Shown in pieces: positions 1 through 8,051 of a stretch of DNA of 64,000 bases. The DNA is from Parablautia intestinalis. GTDB taxonomy: Bacteria > Bacillota > Clostridia > Lachnospirales > Lachnospiraceae. The notes below the pieces were generated by a model. It was given only the letters and a program-made list of their open reading frames with translations. It made no database searches and was not told the origin of the DNA. A program made the translations under genes and the position numbers. Within the stretch, counting starts at the first letter, position 1; each line of letters opens with the position of its first letter. Location: NCBI GenBank assembly GCA_003612395.1, contig RAYQ01000003.1:62001-126000 (forward strand). Direction: 5' to 3'.

Positions 1-626
1 GCAAGTATTTCCAATATCTGCCCCCACATCAGCCCTTCATCTACAATAAAATACTCCATAAATATAAAATGCCTGGCCTGTGCAAGCTGTCTCAGCATTT
101 CCTGAAACATATCCTCTCCCAATGGAAAATATGCCACATCCGTTTTTTCATACACCGGATGGCAGCCGCTCCTTTGCATGTAACGGGCCAATGACGCTAC
201 ACCTTCATTTTCACCGGACAAATGCTCCATTACCTCTTCTGACTGCGGAATACACCCCTTTGTATCCCTAATCATATCACCCATCTTCTTTTTCAATGCC
301 CTATGCCCGACATTATTCTGTATATATAAAAACAACAGTACGCCAAACACCGGCAATAACATAATCACAATAAGCCATGTGACCTTTGCCGTAGGATCTA
401 TCCTGCTGTTCAGAAGATACACCACTATGGCAAATGTAAACAGTGTCGTCCCGCCTAAAATATGGGGCAAAAATTCCTCAAACCATCGGAAAATACCAAA
501 AAGGATAAACACCTGCACCACAAGCAGCAGCAGAATCAGCCCGAACCTGCTGAATATGGCATGAATAATCCCCTTCTGCCCCTTTTTTAAAAGAATCATC
601 CCTTTATTTTTATAGTTAGCCTCCAT
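1..626 (-). CDS. cls: Cardiolipin synthase, N-terminal part (cut by window edge)
   Basis: About 208 codons can be read leftwards from an ATG at 624-626, which follows an AAGGAGGAT ribosome binding site; the 3' part lies outside the window. The protein opens with a short basic stretch, then two hydrophobic segments (about residues 24-45 and 57-100) separated by a short loop, as in the PLDc_N region of Firmicute cardiolipin synthases. The last visible residues (ARHFIFMEYFIVDEG) match the start of the first phospholipase D domain. The HKD catalytic motifs should lie beyond the edge and cannot be checked. The family joins two phosphatidylglycerol molecules into cardiolipin at the membrane. The family call is fairly secure; which cls paralogue this is cannot be told. 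Confidence 0.85.
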   Translation of the reverse strand, partial: MEANYKNKGMILLKKGQKGIIHAIFSRFGLILLLLVVQVFILFGIFRWFEEFLPHILGGTTLFTFAIVVYLLNSRIDPTAKVTWLIVIMLLPVFGVLLFLYIQNNVGHRALKKKMGDMIRDTKGCIPQSEEVMEHLSGENEGVASLARYMQRSGCHPVYEKTDVAYFPLGEDMFQEMLRQLAQARHFIFMEYFIVDEGLMWGQILEIL

Positions 627-676
627 CAATATCCTCCTTTGTCATCTGCCTGAATCCTTCCTGACAGCAATACGCA

Positions 677-832
677 TCAGGAAAGTCCCCCATCCACTGT
701 CCTGAAATCATCCTTGAAACTATTTAGGGATGCGGACAGCATTATTATCTTCTCCCCTAAGAAAGCCCATAACACGTCCGCAGCTGCAACACTCCCTACA
801 ATAACAGCACAAATAAATTTCATCTTTCCCAT
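677..832 (-). CDS. Small hypothetical protein, one possible membrane segment (51 aa)
   Basis: A 51-codon frame starts at ATG 830-832, four bases after GAAGGTG, and stops at TGA 677-679, 50 bases before the cardiolipin synthase start and on the same strand. The N-terminus (MGKMKFICAVIVGSVAAADV) is a basic start followed by a hydrophobic stretch, so it could be a small membrane or exported peptide. No family was recognised. The support is only the start site, the hydrophobic segment and the operon-like position, so it may not be a real gene. Confidence 0.35.
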   Translation of the reverse strand: MGKMKFICAVIVGSVAAADVLWAFLGEKIIMLSASLNSFKDDFRTVDGGLS

Positions 833-1191
833 AGCACCTTCTTCATTATTTTTTGTTCATTTCTATCTTAGACCAGACAGTAACTGTCCGGCCAATAGGC
901 AATTTTAAAATATAAATAAAAAATGCCTCCTTATTAACCTCATAAAATTAAAAAAACTCGGTCAATTAAGAAGGTATTTTACTTTAAATTGTTCTGATCC
1001 GTTATAAATAATATTTACTGCCTAAAGGGATTGGCGCCTCATCGCCGTTTCGAGCCAAAAAGCCCCCGGCGTTTGGCATCCGCGGGGGAATCTGTTACAA
1101 TAAAAGCACAAAAAAAGGTACTGCCGATAGATAGTCAGTCCAAGTTTAATTACCTAAAAAGAAAGTAACCGTCAGCAGTTCATAGTCACTC
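833..1191. other. Intergenic region with a decayed small-ORF relic
   Basis: No complete gene is visible. On the minus strand an ATG at 1191-1193 opens a 15-codon frame (MSDYELLTVTFFLGN) that ends at a TAA and then continues in the same frame with a hydrophobic stretch (YLSAVPFFVLLL). Its opening resembles short holin-like or type I toxin peptides of Firmicutes, but an in-frame stop and the lack of a ribosome binding site suggest a relic. A hairpin with a T-run follows it at 1055-1088. The rest is AT-rich. Confidence 0.4.
1055..1088 (-). terminator. Rho-independent terminator-like hairpin
   Basis: On the minus strand GCGGGGG-complement and CCCCCGGC-complement arms (1082-1088 and 1063-1070) form a GC-rich stem followed by a run of T (1057-1061). 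It lies just after the small relic frame that begins at 1193. Confidence 0.5.
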
Positions 1192-1234
1192 ATAAGCAAT
1201 TGCAAAACAGAAGACAAATTTTGCAATTGCTTAT
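1192..1234. terminator. Perfect 16-bp inverted repeat after rhaD
   Basis: Arms 1192-1207 and 1219-1234 are perfect complements with an 11-base loop. It sits 18 bases beyond the rhaD stop. There is no clean T-run on either side, so it may be a transcript-stabilising hairpin or a weak terminator rather than a classical one. Confidence 0.5.
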
Positions 1235-1251
1235 CTTCCCTGATGCCGGAA

Positions 1252-2079
1252 TTACTTCTCATACAAGAACTTTTCCGGAAGCTCCACATGAAAATCCACG
1301 GCCAGATCCCTGAAATTCTGCGGAGTAATAGTCTGCAGCTTATCAGGGCGCATGGACAGCATCTTTACCAAAATCTCTGCGGATTTCTCTACCGTGTGCA
1401 TCAGTCCGAAGGTCAAGTCAAAATCTTCTCCGGAGCAGAACATCCCGTGATGGGCCCAGACGGCCACATCATACTGTTTCATTAATTCACTGGTTGCTAT
1501 GGCGATATCCCTTCCGCCTGGAACCATCCAGTCCACAACACCGATACCGGAAGGAAATACGACCGGACACTCAGTAGCCATCTCCCATAATTCTCTGGTA
1601 AACACCTCGTCCTTAAGGGGCAGCACAAAGGTCAGCGCTATGACATTGGTAGTGTGTGCGTGATAAATCACACGGTGGGTTCCGCCTGATGCCGCCTTCT
1701 TTACCTCATGGTTCATCAGGTGGCTTGGCAGTTCGCTGGTAGGCCTGCCGCCATTAGAAAGTCCCCAGCAAATGCGATAGTTCTCCCCTTCTTTATCCAA
1801 TTCAATGATGCAGATGTTCTCTTCCGGATCTAGTATCACATTTCGGAAATATTTACCGCTTCCGGTCACCATAAAATATTCTCCGGCAATAGCGGGAACC
1901 GATGTTCCAATTGGTTTCCACTCCCCGTCTGCCGCCAGAGAGTCTTTTATTTTTTCAATTTCTTCCGGTTTTATGCGGTAAGAGAGATTGCCGCCATTTC
2001 TCTCATGCCAGCCCTGCTCCCATCCATCGTTACACATACGGATAAAGCCCTGCACAAATTTTGCCTCTAATATCTTCAT
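1252..2079 (-). CDS. rhaD: L-rhamnulose-1-phosphate aldolase
   Basis: Class II aldolase that splits L-rhamnulose 1-phosphate into dihydroxyacetone phosphate and L-lactaldehyde, the last step of rhamnose breakdown. From the ATG at 2079 the protein has 275 residues, against 274 for E. coli RhaD. The opening (FVQGFIRMCNDGWEQGW..ERNGGNL) aligns without gaps. The zinc ligands are visible as HAH (about residues 140-142) and the second His of AHHG (about 211), and the catalytic Glu is in TSELPSH (about 116). An upstream in-frame ATG at 2091 is possible. The Shine-Dalgarno AAAGGAG is very close to that ATG and rather far (13 bases) from the chosen one. It is the last gene of a minus-strand rhaB-isomerase-rhaD operon. 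Confidence 0.95.
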   Translation of the reverse strand: MKILEAKFVQGFIRMCNDGWEQGWHERNGGNLSYRIKPEEIEKIKDSLAADGEWKPIGTSVPAIAGEYFMVTGSGKYFRNVILDPEENICIIELDKEGENYRICWGLSNGGRPTSELPSHLMNHEVKKAASGGTHRVIYHAHTTNVIALTFVLPLKDEVFTRELWEMATECPVVFPSGIGVVDWMVPGGRDIAIATSELMKQYDVAVWAHHGMFCSGEDFDLTFGLMHTVEKSAEILVKMLSMRPDKLQTITPQNFRDLAVDFHVELPEKFLYEK

Positions 2080-2108
2080 AAAATTAACCATACTCCTTTC
2101 CCGGTCTG

Positions 2109-2134
2109 CAAATTTGTACCGGAGCACAAATTTG
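2109..2134. repeat. Short hairpin between isomerase and rhaD genes
   Basis: CAAATTTGT (2109-2117) and ACAAATTTG (2126-2134) form a 9-bp stem with an 8-base loop in the gap between the isomerase and rhaD genes. A second hairpin with the same CAAATTTG arms lies between the ibrA-like and ibrB-like genes at 25178-25203. It probably affects mRNA processing or stability; this is inference. Confidence 0.5.
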
Positions 2135-2189
2135 TGATTGATAAAATCGACCGTCAGGCTGATTTTTCAATCTATCACATCTCATTTCC

Positions 2190-3608
2190 TTATCTTGTAA
2201 TAATATCCACCGGTACATTAAAAATCTTTGCAACTTTCAAAATGGTGTCGATATGTCTGCCTGTTGCCGCCGCCATATGATGGGTAGGGCCTGCTTCGCT
2301 CCACTTATTACAGAACTCTCTCGCCCCGCAGCTAAAGCGTGTCCGCATATTGGTATCACCAAAGGTAAAAATCGGGCCGGGCTCGTTCACACCCTCCGCC
2401 ACAACAAACTTAAAGCGGCCATCTCTGCCTTGTGTGATGCCCAGATAAGTCACCGGCCCAAGGTGGGGATAAAACTGGGTCAGATAACCGCCTCCTGTCT
2501 TGCCGTGAAATACGGGCACGATTTTCATAGTAGGCTTTTTCTCTGAAATATCGGCATCTCCGGAACCGCTATGGCCGATAATACAGATATCTTTCTCAAA
2601 ATCAATAGAGTACATCTCGGAAAGCTGCCCTGTACCGGAAATGGTTTTCAAAATGCTCATAGCCATCGCAACTTTAATATCGCCTTCAACCGCACAGGCA
2701 ATCCCCTGTTTAATCAACATGGAAAAAGCAGGGATAAGCATACTGTCCAGTACACCGGCCTTGCCCTGTGCAAAACCGTCATAATGGGAAGCAATGAAAG
2801 CAATCTGTTCCTTCTTAACCCACTGTTCAAACGCCACAACATACCTTGCCATCTCCCAGACCTTTTCAATTGTTCCGCCGCCTTCTATCTCAAAAGTGTC
2901 GAGAATATCCTGTGCTTTTGCACGGATCGCTTCCTCATCGGTGATACCATCGGCAATCGCCCACATCTTTTCCCAGTCAAACTGTTTGGTATAAAGAAAC
3001 ATTCTGTGATAAAGATTGGTTTCATCTATATATAAATCCATCATACCCGGATATGGGCGGCCAATCTGCGCAAGGTTGGTGTCCCGGAAACGGCGGCGCA
3101 CCTGTGCCGCACGGCACCAGGCCTCAATTTCGGCCTGTACCTGAGGATCCCCTCCTTCCACCACACCCGTGATAACAGCGTGGCGCTTACCGGCGCGCTC
3201 CAAATCCGCTACCATCTCTCCCACAGCTCCGCAGGCATAAAGCTCTCCAAGCCATGTGGCAGTATCCGTATTTTCATAGTCAGGCGCTTTCTTTTTCTGG
3301 ATATTGACAAGGACAACCGGCACGTCCAAATCCCGAACCGCAGGAAGCATATTGTAAGAGGTTGCATAAGTCAATAGCTGCATAATCACCAGATCCACAT
3401 CTGCCGCCCGGAATTTATCCCCTGCCGCCTGGGCCAGCTCTTTTGTGGTGACGATACCTCCGTCCACTATCTCCACCGTATCCGGAATCGTCTTTTTAAA
3501 CGCTTCATACTGTCCTTCAAATTCCGGCACCAGCGATGGGAACTGCGGAAGGTATGCCCCAAGGGCAATAGAAAAGACACCTATTCTTGCCTTTGTGTTT
3601 ACTAACAT
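2190..3608 (-). CDS. L-fucose/L-arabinose isomerase family protein, probable L-rhamnose isomerase
   Basis: A 472-residue protein of the fucose/arabinose isomerase fold, not RhaA. The N-terminal half has a Rossmann-like sugar-binding domain (RIGVFSIALGAYLPQFP). The C-terminal half carries the glycine-rich and His-containing motifs typical of these Mn-dependent aldose-ketose isomerases (VEGDIKVAMAMSIL about 305-320, HHMAAATGRH about 447-456). It lies between the rhamnulokinase and rhamnulose-1-phosphate aldolase genes, at the place of rhaA, so L-rhamnose to L-rhamnulose is the likely reaction. The start has a clear AAGGAGG seven bases upstream. The substrate is inferred from context; family membership is from sequence. 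No canonical RhaA is present in the window. Confidence 0.75.
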   Translation of the reverse strand: MLVNTKARIGVFSIALGAYLPQFPSLVPEFEGQYEAFKKTIPDTVEIVDGGIVTTKELAQAAGDKFRAADVDLVIMQLLTYATSYNMLPAVRDLDVPVVLVNIQKKKAPDYENTDTATWLGELYACGAVGEMVADLERAGKRHAVITGVVEGGDPQVQAEIEAWCRAAQVRRRFRDTNLAQIGRPYPGMMDLYIDETNLYHRMFLYTKQFDWEKMWAIADGITDEEAIRAKAQDILDTFEIEGGGTIEKVWEMARYVVAFEQWVKKEQIAFIASHYDGFAQGKAGVLDSMLIPAFSMLIKQGIACAVEGDIKVAMAMSILKTISGTGQLSEMYSIDFEKDICIIGHSGSGDADISEKKPTMKIVPVFHGKTGGGYLTQFYPHLGPVTYLGITQGRDGRFKFVVAEGVNEPGPIFTFGDTNMRTRFSCGAREFCNKWSEAGPTHHMAAATGRHIDTILKVAKIFNVPVDIITR

Positions 3609-3695
3609 TTTAAGTCCTCCTTTTTATTGGCAATCATTACAATTATTTATGATTCTCTCACAGAGCAGCCAGCAAATATCTTGAAACAGCTTTTG

Positions 3696-5099
3696 CTATG
3701 TCTTTTCATATTTCCTGATTTCAAAAGAATCCTTTACACAGGCTCTTGCCATCTTCAGATTGACAAATTCCTGATTGTAAAGCATTTGTACCAGAAGATT
3801 CCCTATGGCGGTAGCCTCCCCTGGCCCTGCATAAACCGCACGTCCCGTATACTTCGCCGTAATCCGGTTTAAGTACTCTGCATTTGATCCGCCGCCCACC
3901 ACATAAATCCTATCATATTTTTGGCCTGTCATTTGTTCGATCTGCCCGATAGTTTCCGCATAACATCTGCCGAGACTGTTGTAAATTACCGCTGCAGTCT
4001 CCCATTCATTTTCCGGCACCTGCTGCCCGCTCTTTTGGCAGTAATCCTTTACCTCTTCTATCATGCTTTTAGGCGCTAAAAAACAGTTGTCATTGCAGTC
4101 CACGATAGAAGGAATCGTCTGTTCCGATGCCTGCCTGCAGATATAATCGTAAGAATATTCCTCTTTAAATTCCCTGCGGACAGACTGAATCATCCAAAGT
4201 CCCATGATATTTTTCAGATAGCGGAATCGGTAATCATAACCTCCTTCATTTGTCAGATTCCGTTTCATGCTCTCCAAAGTACAATCCGCAGCCATAAGCT
4301 CTGTTCCCATTAAGGACCAGGTTCCTGAGCTGATATACAGCGCATTGTCTTTCGTAGTCGGTATGGCTGCCACCGCAGAGCCTGTGTCATGAGTTGCCGG
4401 CAGAATGACCTGGCAGTCAAAGCCAACTTCCCTACGGATCTCCTCCCTGAAATTTCCCACATAAGTACCCGGCTTACTGATTTTGCCAAAAATCTTTCGG
4501 GAATATTCCAGCCTGTCAATCAACTCATAATCCCAATCCTTCGTGCGGGGGCTTACCAGCTGAGACGTGGTGGCGTTGGTGTACTCCGTCTTTTTCACTC
4601 CGGTCAGCAGAAAGTGGAAATAATCCGGAATAAACAGAAGGCTCTCCGCCTTATCAAACAGCTCCGGCTCCTTTTGCTTAACCGCCATCAGCTGATAAAT
4701 CGTATTGAAGATTTGTTTCTGAATGCCTGTCCTGCCGTACAGTTCTTCCCGGGAAATGATTTCATACACTTTTTCATCCATTCCGGTAGTCCTGCTGTCC
4801 CGGTAGCCGTAGGTTTTACCCAGAACCTGATCCTTTCCGTCCAAAAGCACATAATCCACCGCCCAGGTATCAATCCCCATATAGGAGGGAATTTTCCCTG
4901 CCTCCTTACAGCGCTTAAGCCCTTCTTTTATTTCACAAAATAAGGCCTCCACATCCCAGCACACAGAGCCGTCCACATCCTTCATGCCATTTGGAAAGCG
5001 GTATATTTCCTCAAGATTAAGCTTTCCATCCTTAAGGCTCCCAAGTATATGCCGCCCGCTGGATGCTCCGATGTCCACTGCCAGATAATATTTTTCCAT
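3696..5099 (-). CDS. rhaB: L-rhamnulokinase
   Basis: FGGY-family sugar kinase that phosphorylates L-rhamnulose at C1 with ATP in the cytoplasm. The N-terminal phosphate loop VDIGASSGRH (about residues 7-16), the substrate-domain segment MGIDTWAVDY and the C-terminal adenosine-binding motif VVGGGSNAEYLN (about 400) are typical of RhaB. The start at 5099 (MEKYYLAVD) gives 467 residues and an AAAGGA eight bases upstream; the longer frame to 5141 adds residues not expected in the family. First gene of the rhamnose operon. A promoter-like element lies 110 bases upstream, and a TetR gene is divergent. No rhamnose regulator of the AraC type is adjacent. Confidence 0.93.
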   Translation of the reverse strand: MEKYYLAVDIGASSGRHILGSLKDGKLNLEEIYRFPNGMKDVDGSVCWDVEALFCEIKEGLKRCKEAGKIPSYMGIDTWAVDYVLLDGKDQVLGKTYGYRDSRTTGMDEKVYEIISREELYGRTGIQKQIFNTIYQLMAVKQKEPELFDKAESLLFIPDYFHFLLTGVKKTEYTNATTSQLVSPRTKDWDYELIDRLEYSRKIFGKISKPGTYVGNFREEIRREVGFDCQVILPATHDTGSAVAAIPTTKDNALYISSGTWSLMGTELMAADCTLESMKRNLTNEGGYDYRFRYLKNIMGLWMIQSVRREFKEEYSYDYICRQASEQTIPSIVDCNDNCFLAPKSMIEEVKDYCQKSGQQVPENEWETAAVIYNSLGRCYAETIGQIEQMTGQKYDRIYVVGGGSNAEYLNRITAKYTGRAVYAGPGEATAIGNLLVQMLYNQEFVNLKMARACVKDSFEIRKYEKT

Positions 5100-5210
5100 T
5101 TGCATAATCCTTTTTTTGCTAATTACAAAACAATTAATCAATCAGAAGCCATTGTCTCATAATTTGTCATCCCTCAATTTGTTGTTTTAAACTTTGCCGC
5201 TTTACATATT

Positions 5211-5239
5211 ATTATCTTACAGTTCTTTCCAAAATGCAA
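5211..5239 (-). promoter_or_regulatory. Probable sigma-A promoter of the rhamnose operon
   Basis: On the minus strand TTGCAT (5239-5234) and GATAAT (5216-5211) are spaced by exactly 17 bases, about 110 bases upstream of the rhaB start. This leaves a long leader. It is a motif match only. Confidence 0.5.
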
Positions 5240-5319
5240 CTGATTCATCTATCTCTGAATAGCTTTTATCGCTATGGATAAGAACACTAATCTCATGTAA
5301 CTGCAGACATAAAATACGC

Positions 5320-5348
5320 TTGACTTTATCATACTGCAGGCATATAAT
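5320..5348 (+). promoter_or_regulatory. Strong sigma-A promoter of the TetR gene
   Basis: TTGACT (5320-5325), a 17-base spacer and TATAAT (5343-5348) form a near-consensus promoter 60 bases before the tetR start. AAAAC/GTTTT half-sites just downstream (5349-5362 region) could be an autoregulatory operator; that part is a guess. Confidence 0.7.
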
Positions 5349-5408
5349 AAAACAATCGTTTTAATACATATGTTTTGAAACAATTATTTTTAGAAAGTGA
5401 GGAATATT

Positions 5409-5975
5409 ATGCCGCCAAGGGCAAAATTTTTGAAAGAAGAAATTATTCAGGCAGCTCTGTCAATTGTAAAAAAAGACGGGATGTCAGCCCTGACTGCAAG
5501 AACGTTAGGAGCAAAGCTTTCAAGTTCCGCAAGGCCGGTTTTCACGGTATTTCAAAGCATGGAAGAAGTTCGGCAGTGTGTACTTGAAAATGCAAAAGCA
5601 CAATACAGGGAATACGTTGAGAAAGGTTTGTCGGAACCCTATGCCTTTAAAGGCGTAGGGTTACAGTATATTCTTTTTGCCGTAAATGAACCGAAGTTGT
5701 TCCAACTCCTTTTTATGAATGAAAGAGACTCTGTCCCTTCCTTCGAGGGCGTGTTACCACAGATAGATGAGAGTTATCACAGAATTCTTCAGTCAATTAT
5801 TGATAACTATGGTCTTACACAAAATATCGCAGAAACATTGTACCGTCATCTATGGATTTATACTCACGGGGTTGCAACTTTATGCGCAACAAAAATGTGT
5901 TGCTTTACAGACGATGAAATCAATAAAATGCTGACAGAAGTGTTTGTAAGTTTGCTGGAAAAAATAGGGGGATAG
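5409..5975 (+). CDS. TetR/AcrR family transcriptional regulator
   Basis: A 188-residue regulator. The N-terminal 50 residues form the TetR helix-turn-helix (EEIIQAALSIVKKDGMSALTARTLGAKL), and the rest is an all-helical ligand-binding domain with a WHG-type end (WIYTHGVATL about 150). I chose ATG 5409-5411 over the in-frame GTG at 5397, because GTGAGGA there serves as the ribosome binding site. The next gene begins five bases after its stop, so the pair is probably one operon, with the regulator controlling the membrane protein. The ligand is unknown. Confidence 0.85.
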   Translation: MPPRAKFLKEEIIQAALSIVKKDGMSALTARTLGAKLSSSARPVFTVFQSMEEVRQCVLENAKAQYREYVEKGLSEPYAFKGVGLQYILFAVNEPKLFQLLFMNERDSVPSFEGVLPQIDESYHRILQSIIDNYGLTQNIAETLYRHLWIYTHGVATLCATKMCCFTDDEINKMLTEVFVSLLEKIGG

Positions 5976-5980
5976 CGGAC

Positions 5981-6415
5981 ATGGAAAAAATTCTGTTTAT
6001 GCTGCTGTGGTATGTTGCGGCATACTTTATCGTTACTGCAGCAGGTATCCTGCATACAATATTCAACATAACAGTACTGCACATGAAATCAATGAAAGAA
6101 AGTGAGGGAATGGGAGAAGGTTATGAGAAAACGAAGCCATGGCATGTGCTTTATAATATCGTCATCTTTCCTGTTTTCGCATACATCTACTATAGTGGAC
6201 TGACTTCAGTTACCTGGGAATCTGCTGTCCTGACTTCGTTCATCTGGGGAACAATTACAGTTATTTTGGATTTGTTTGGATGGGTGATTATAAAACATCC
6301 CTGGTCATTAACATTCAGGCAGTTCTATGTGGAGTATCAGCCATGGATAACCCTGATATACATAACAATATATGCAAGTCCGTTCATAGCTTTGGGGATA
6401 ATAAAAATTATATAA
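5981..6415 (+). CDS. Small integral membrane protein, unknown function
   Basis: 144 residues with about four hydrophobic segments (roughly 5-30, 52-70, 76-100 and 118-140) and a soluble loop containing KSMKESEGMGEGYEKTKPWH. GGGGGAT upstream overlaps the end of the TetR gene. No family was recognised. Being co-transcribed with a TetR regulator suggests a stress- or ligand-induced membrane function, but nothing in the sequence shows what it does. Confidence 0.6.
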   Translation: MEKILFMLLWYVAAYFIVTAAGILHTIFNITVLHMKSMKESEGMGEGYEKTKPWHVLYNIVIFPVFAYIYYSGLTSVTWESAVLTSFIWGTITVILDLFGWVIIKHPWSLTFRQFYVEYQPWITLIYITIYASPFIALGIIKII

Positions 6416-6462
6416 TGCCATAAAAACGGACTGCGGATTGTGGCAAAAGCTGCATGGATTTG

Positions 6463-6487
6463 TTGTCCCGTTTGGCACAAGGGACAA
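6463..6487 (+). terminator. Hairpin after the TetR operon
   Basis: TTGTCCC (6463-6469) pairs with GGGACAA (6481-6487). No clean T-run follows, so this is a weak terminator candidate between two converging genes. Confidence 0.35.
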
Positions 6488-6510
6488 TAAGGCATTGCAT
6501 TATTTTATTG

Positions 6511-7347
6511 CTATAAGGTAACAATCACGCCGCCATCATTTGCATACATGCTGCTTACACCCATTGTATCCATGATAAGCACATCCTTTACCTTTATTTT
6601 GGAAAGAACCATTTCCTTCACGCTCTCAGCCCTCTGCAGACAATTGCAGTGGGTAATCATAAGTGTCTTTTCCTCAGGATCATCGGCCTCCTTTGCGACA
6701 ATATCCGCCATTTTCGCAAGGGCCTTTTTGATTCCGATAGCCTGGCCCAATTGAATGATCTCTCCTTTTGTGGCTCCCATAACCGGCTTGATGCTTAAGG
6801 TGGAGGCAACCAGCGCCTTCACCCTGCTAAGGCGTCCGTTTTTGCGCAGAGTCTCCAAATTATCCAGCACAAAGTAGGTATTCATCCTATCCCTGTAATC
6901 TGTAAGCCTTTGACAGATCTCCGCAAAGGGAAGCCCTTCCTCAGACCACTGCGCCGCCTTAAAAGCCAGCTGGGTTTCCCCACAGCTTGCAGATTCAGAG
7001 TCACATACAAATATATTTTTATGTCCATATTTTTCCTGATAAAGCTTTTTTCCTACTTCCGCGCTGTTATAGCTTCCGCTTAATTTGGAAGAAAGTGTGA
7101 AAACAAACACATTCTCCGCATCCGTGCAGTAAGAATCCCTGAATTTTTCCGGAGAAGGGCAGAAGGATTTCGGGCATTTGGGCGAAGCAGCAACTTTGGA
7201 TAAAAAGTACGCCTGATCAAAATTCTCATCATCCATAATCAATTCATCTTCCACTTCAAGTCCCAGAGGAATACGCTCATATCTGGAATCCTCCTTATAC
7301 TTACCGGGAAATTCGCAACAACTGTCAGCCACTATCTTATAGCTCAT
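6511..7347 (-). CDS. DegV family fatty-acid-binding protein
   Basis: About 278 residues, the usual DegV length. It has the opening YKIVADSCCEFP, the conserved FTLSSKLSGSYNSA segment (about 85-98) that binds the fatty acid carboxylate, and KPVMG near 190. Members such as FakB bind a fatty acid and present it to the kinase FakA for phosphorylation and membrane lipid synthesis; no fakA is nearby. The start is uncertain: an ATG at 7359 is one base from AAGGGAG and the ATG at 7347 is thirteen away. I prefer 7347 by homology. Single gene, convergent with the TetR operon. Confidence 0.88.
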   Translation of the reverse strand: MSYKIVADSCCEFPGKYKEDSRYERIPLGLEVEDELIMDDENFDQAYFLSKVAASPKCPKSFCPSPEKFRDSYCTDAENVFVFTLSSKLSGSYNSAEVGKKLYQEKYGHKNIFVCDSESASCGETQLAFKAAQWSEEGLPFAEICQRLTDYRDRMNTYFVLDNLETLRKNGRLSRVKALVASTLSIKPVMGATKGEIIQLGQAIGIKKALAKMADIVAKEADDPEEKTLMITHCNCLQRAESVKEMVLSKIKVKDVLIMDTMGVSSMYANDGGVIVTL

Positions 7348-7359
7348 AATATTAACCAT

Positions 7360-7834
7360 GCTCCCTTCTCATCCTGCGAATTCTCTACAGCAAAAGTGTA
7401 AGCTTTTGTTGTATGAAGCCTGTGGGCACAATATTCTAATAGTCTGGTAAGCCCTGCTGTCATTACATATCCTAATATCTAATTCTTTTAAATCATGTTT
7501 CCTAAACTATGCAGACTTCTTTCACCTACTACACAATGTAGTTTTCATTACCACTTATAATAGCATATGATTTCCAGCATGTAAAGCAATAATTCTACAT
7601 ATTTCAAAATGTCGGTAACGGTTGGCTGCACCAATTAATGTCATTTAATTACATTTTGGTAACAAATTGACAATCAGACAGCTTTCAGAAAAATCGTAGT
7701 TAAACAGTTGCATAGACTGTACATTTATATAATGATTGATATTATGAATCAAGTTAAGTATAATAAAATTATAAAAAATTTTTACATAGAATTCGGAGAA
7801 TAATATACCCGGAGAAGGGACAATTTTCTTTGAT
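7360..7834. other. AT-rich intergenic region
   Basis: No coding frame could be supported. A TATAAT at 7728-7733 lies on the plus strand without a convincing -35. A small hairpin, CAAAAG...CTTTTG, occurs near 7391-7408. The region probably holds the upstream control region of the DegV gene on one side and old insertion-derived DNA on the other. Confidence 0.4.
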
Positions 7835-8011
7835 ATCCGTTTTTCAGCATATCATAAAAAGATGGAAATGATCGAAAAAGGCATCGTAGAAGGCCAAAAA
7901 AGAGCGGCTTAATGCAATTAAAAGGATGATAAAAGCCGGCGCTGCCAGGGAACAGATTTTTTATTCGGTTATACTGAGGAAGAGCTTGCGGAAACGGAAA
8001 ATATATTGTAG
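7835..8011 (+). pseudogene. Degraded C-terminal tail of an Rpn-type nuclease/transposase gene
   Basis: Three successive frames give KKMEMIEKGIVEGQKRAA, then LNAIKRMIKAGA, then FGYTEEELAETENIL and a stop. Joined, they match the highly charged C-terminus (EKGxxEGxxxG...GxSREQI..LGxTEEE) of Rpn-family recombination-promoting nucleases, common multicopy proteins in Firmicutes. At least two frameshifts and no N-terminal nuclease domain show it is a relic. It ends 40 bases before the malic enzyme start. Confidence 0.6.
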
Positions 8012-8051
8012 AAAATACCAATCATATTCATAATCAAGAAAGGAATCTGTC

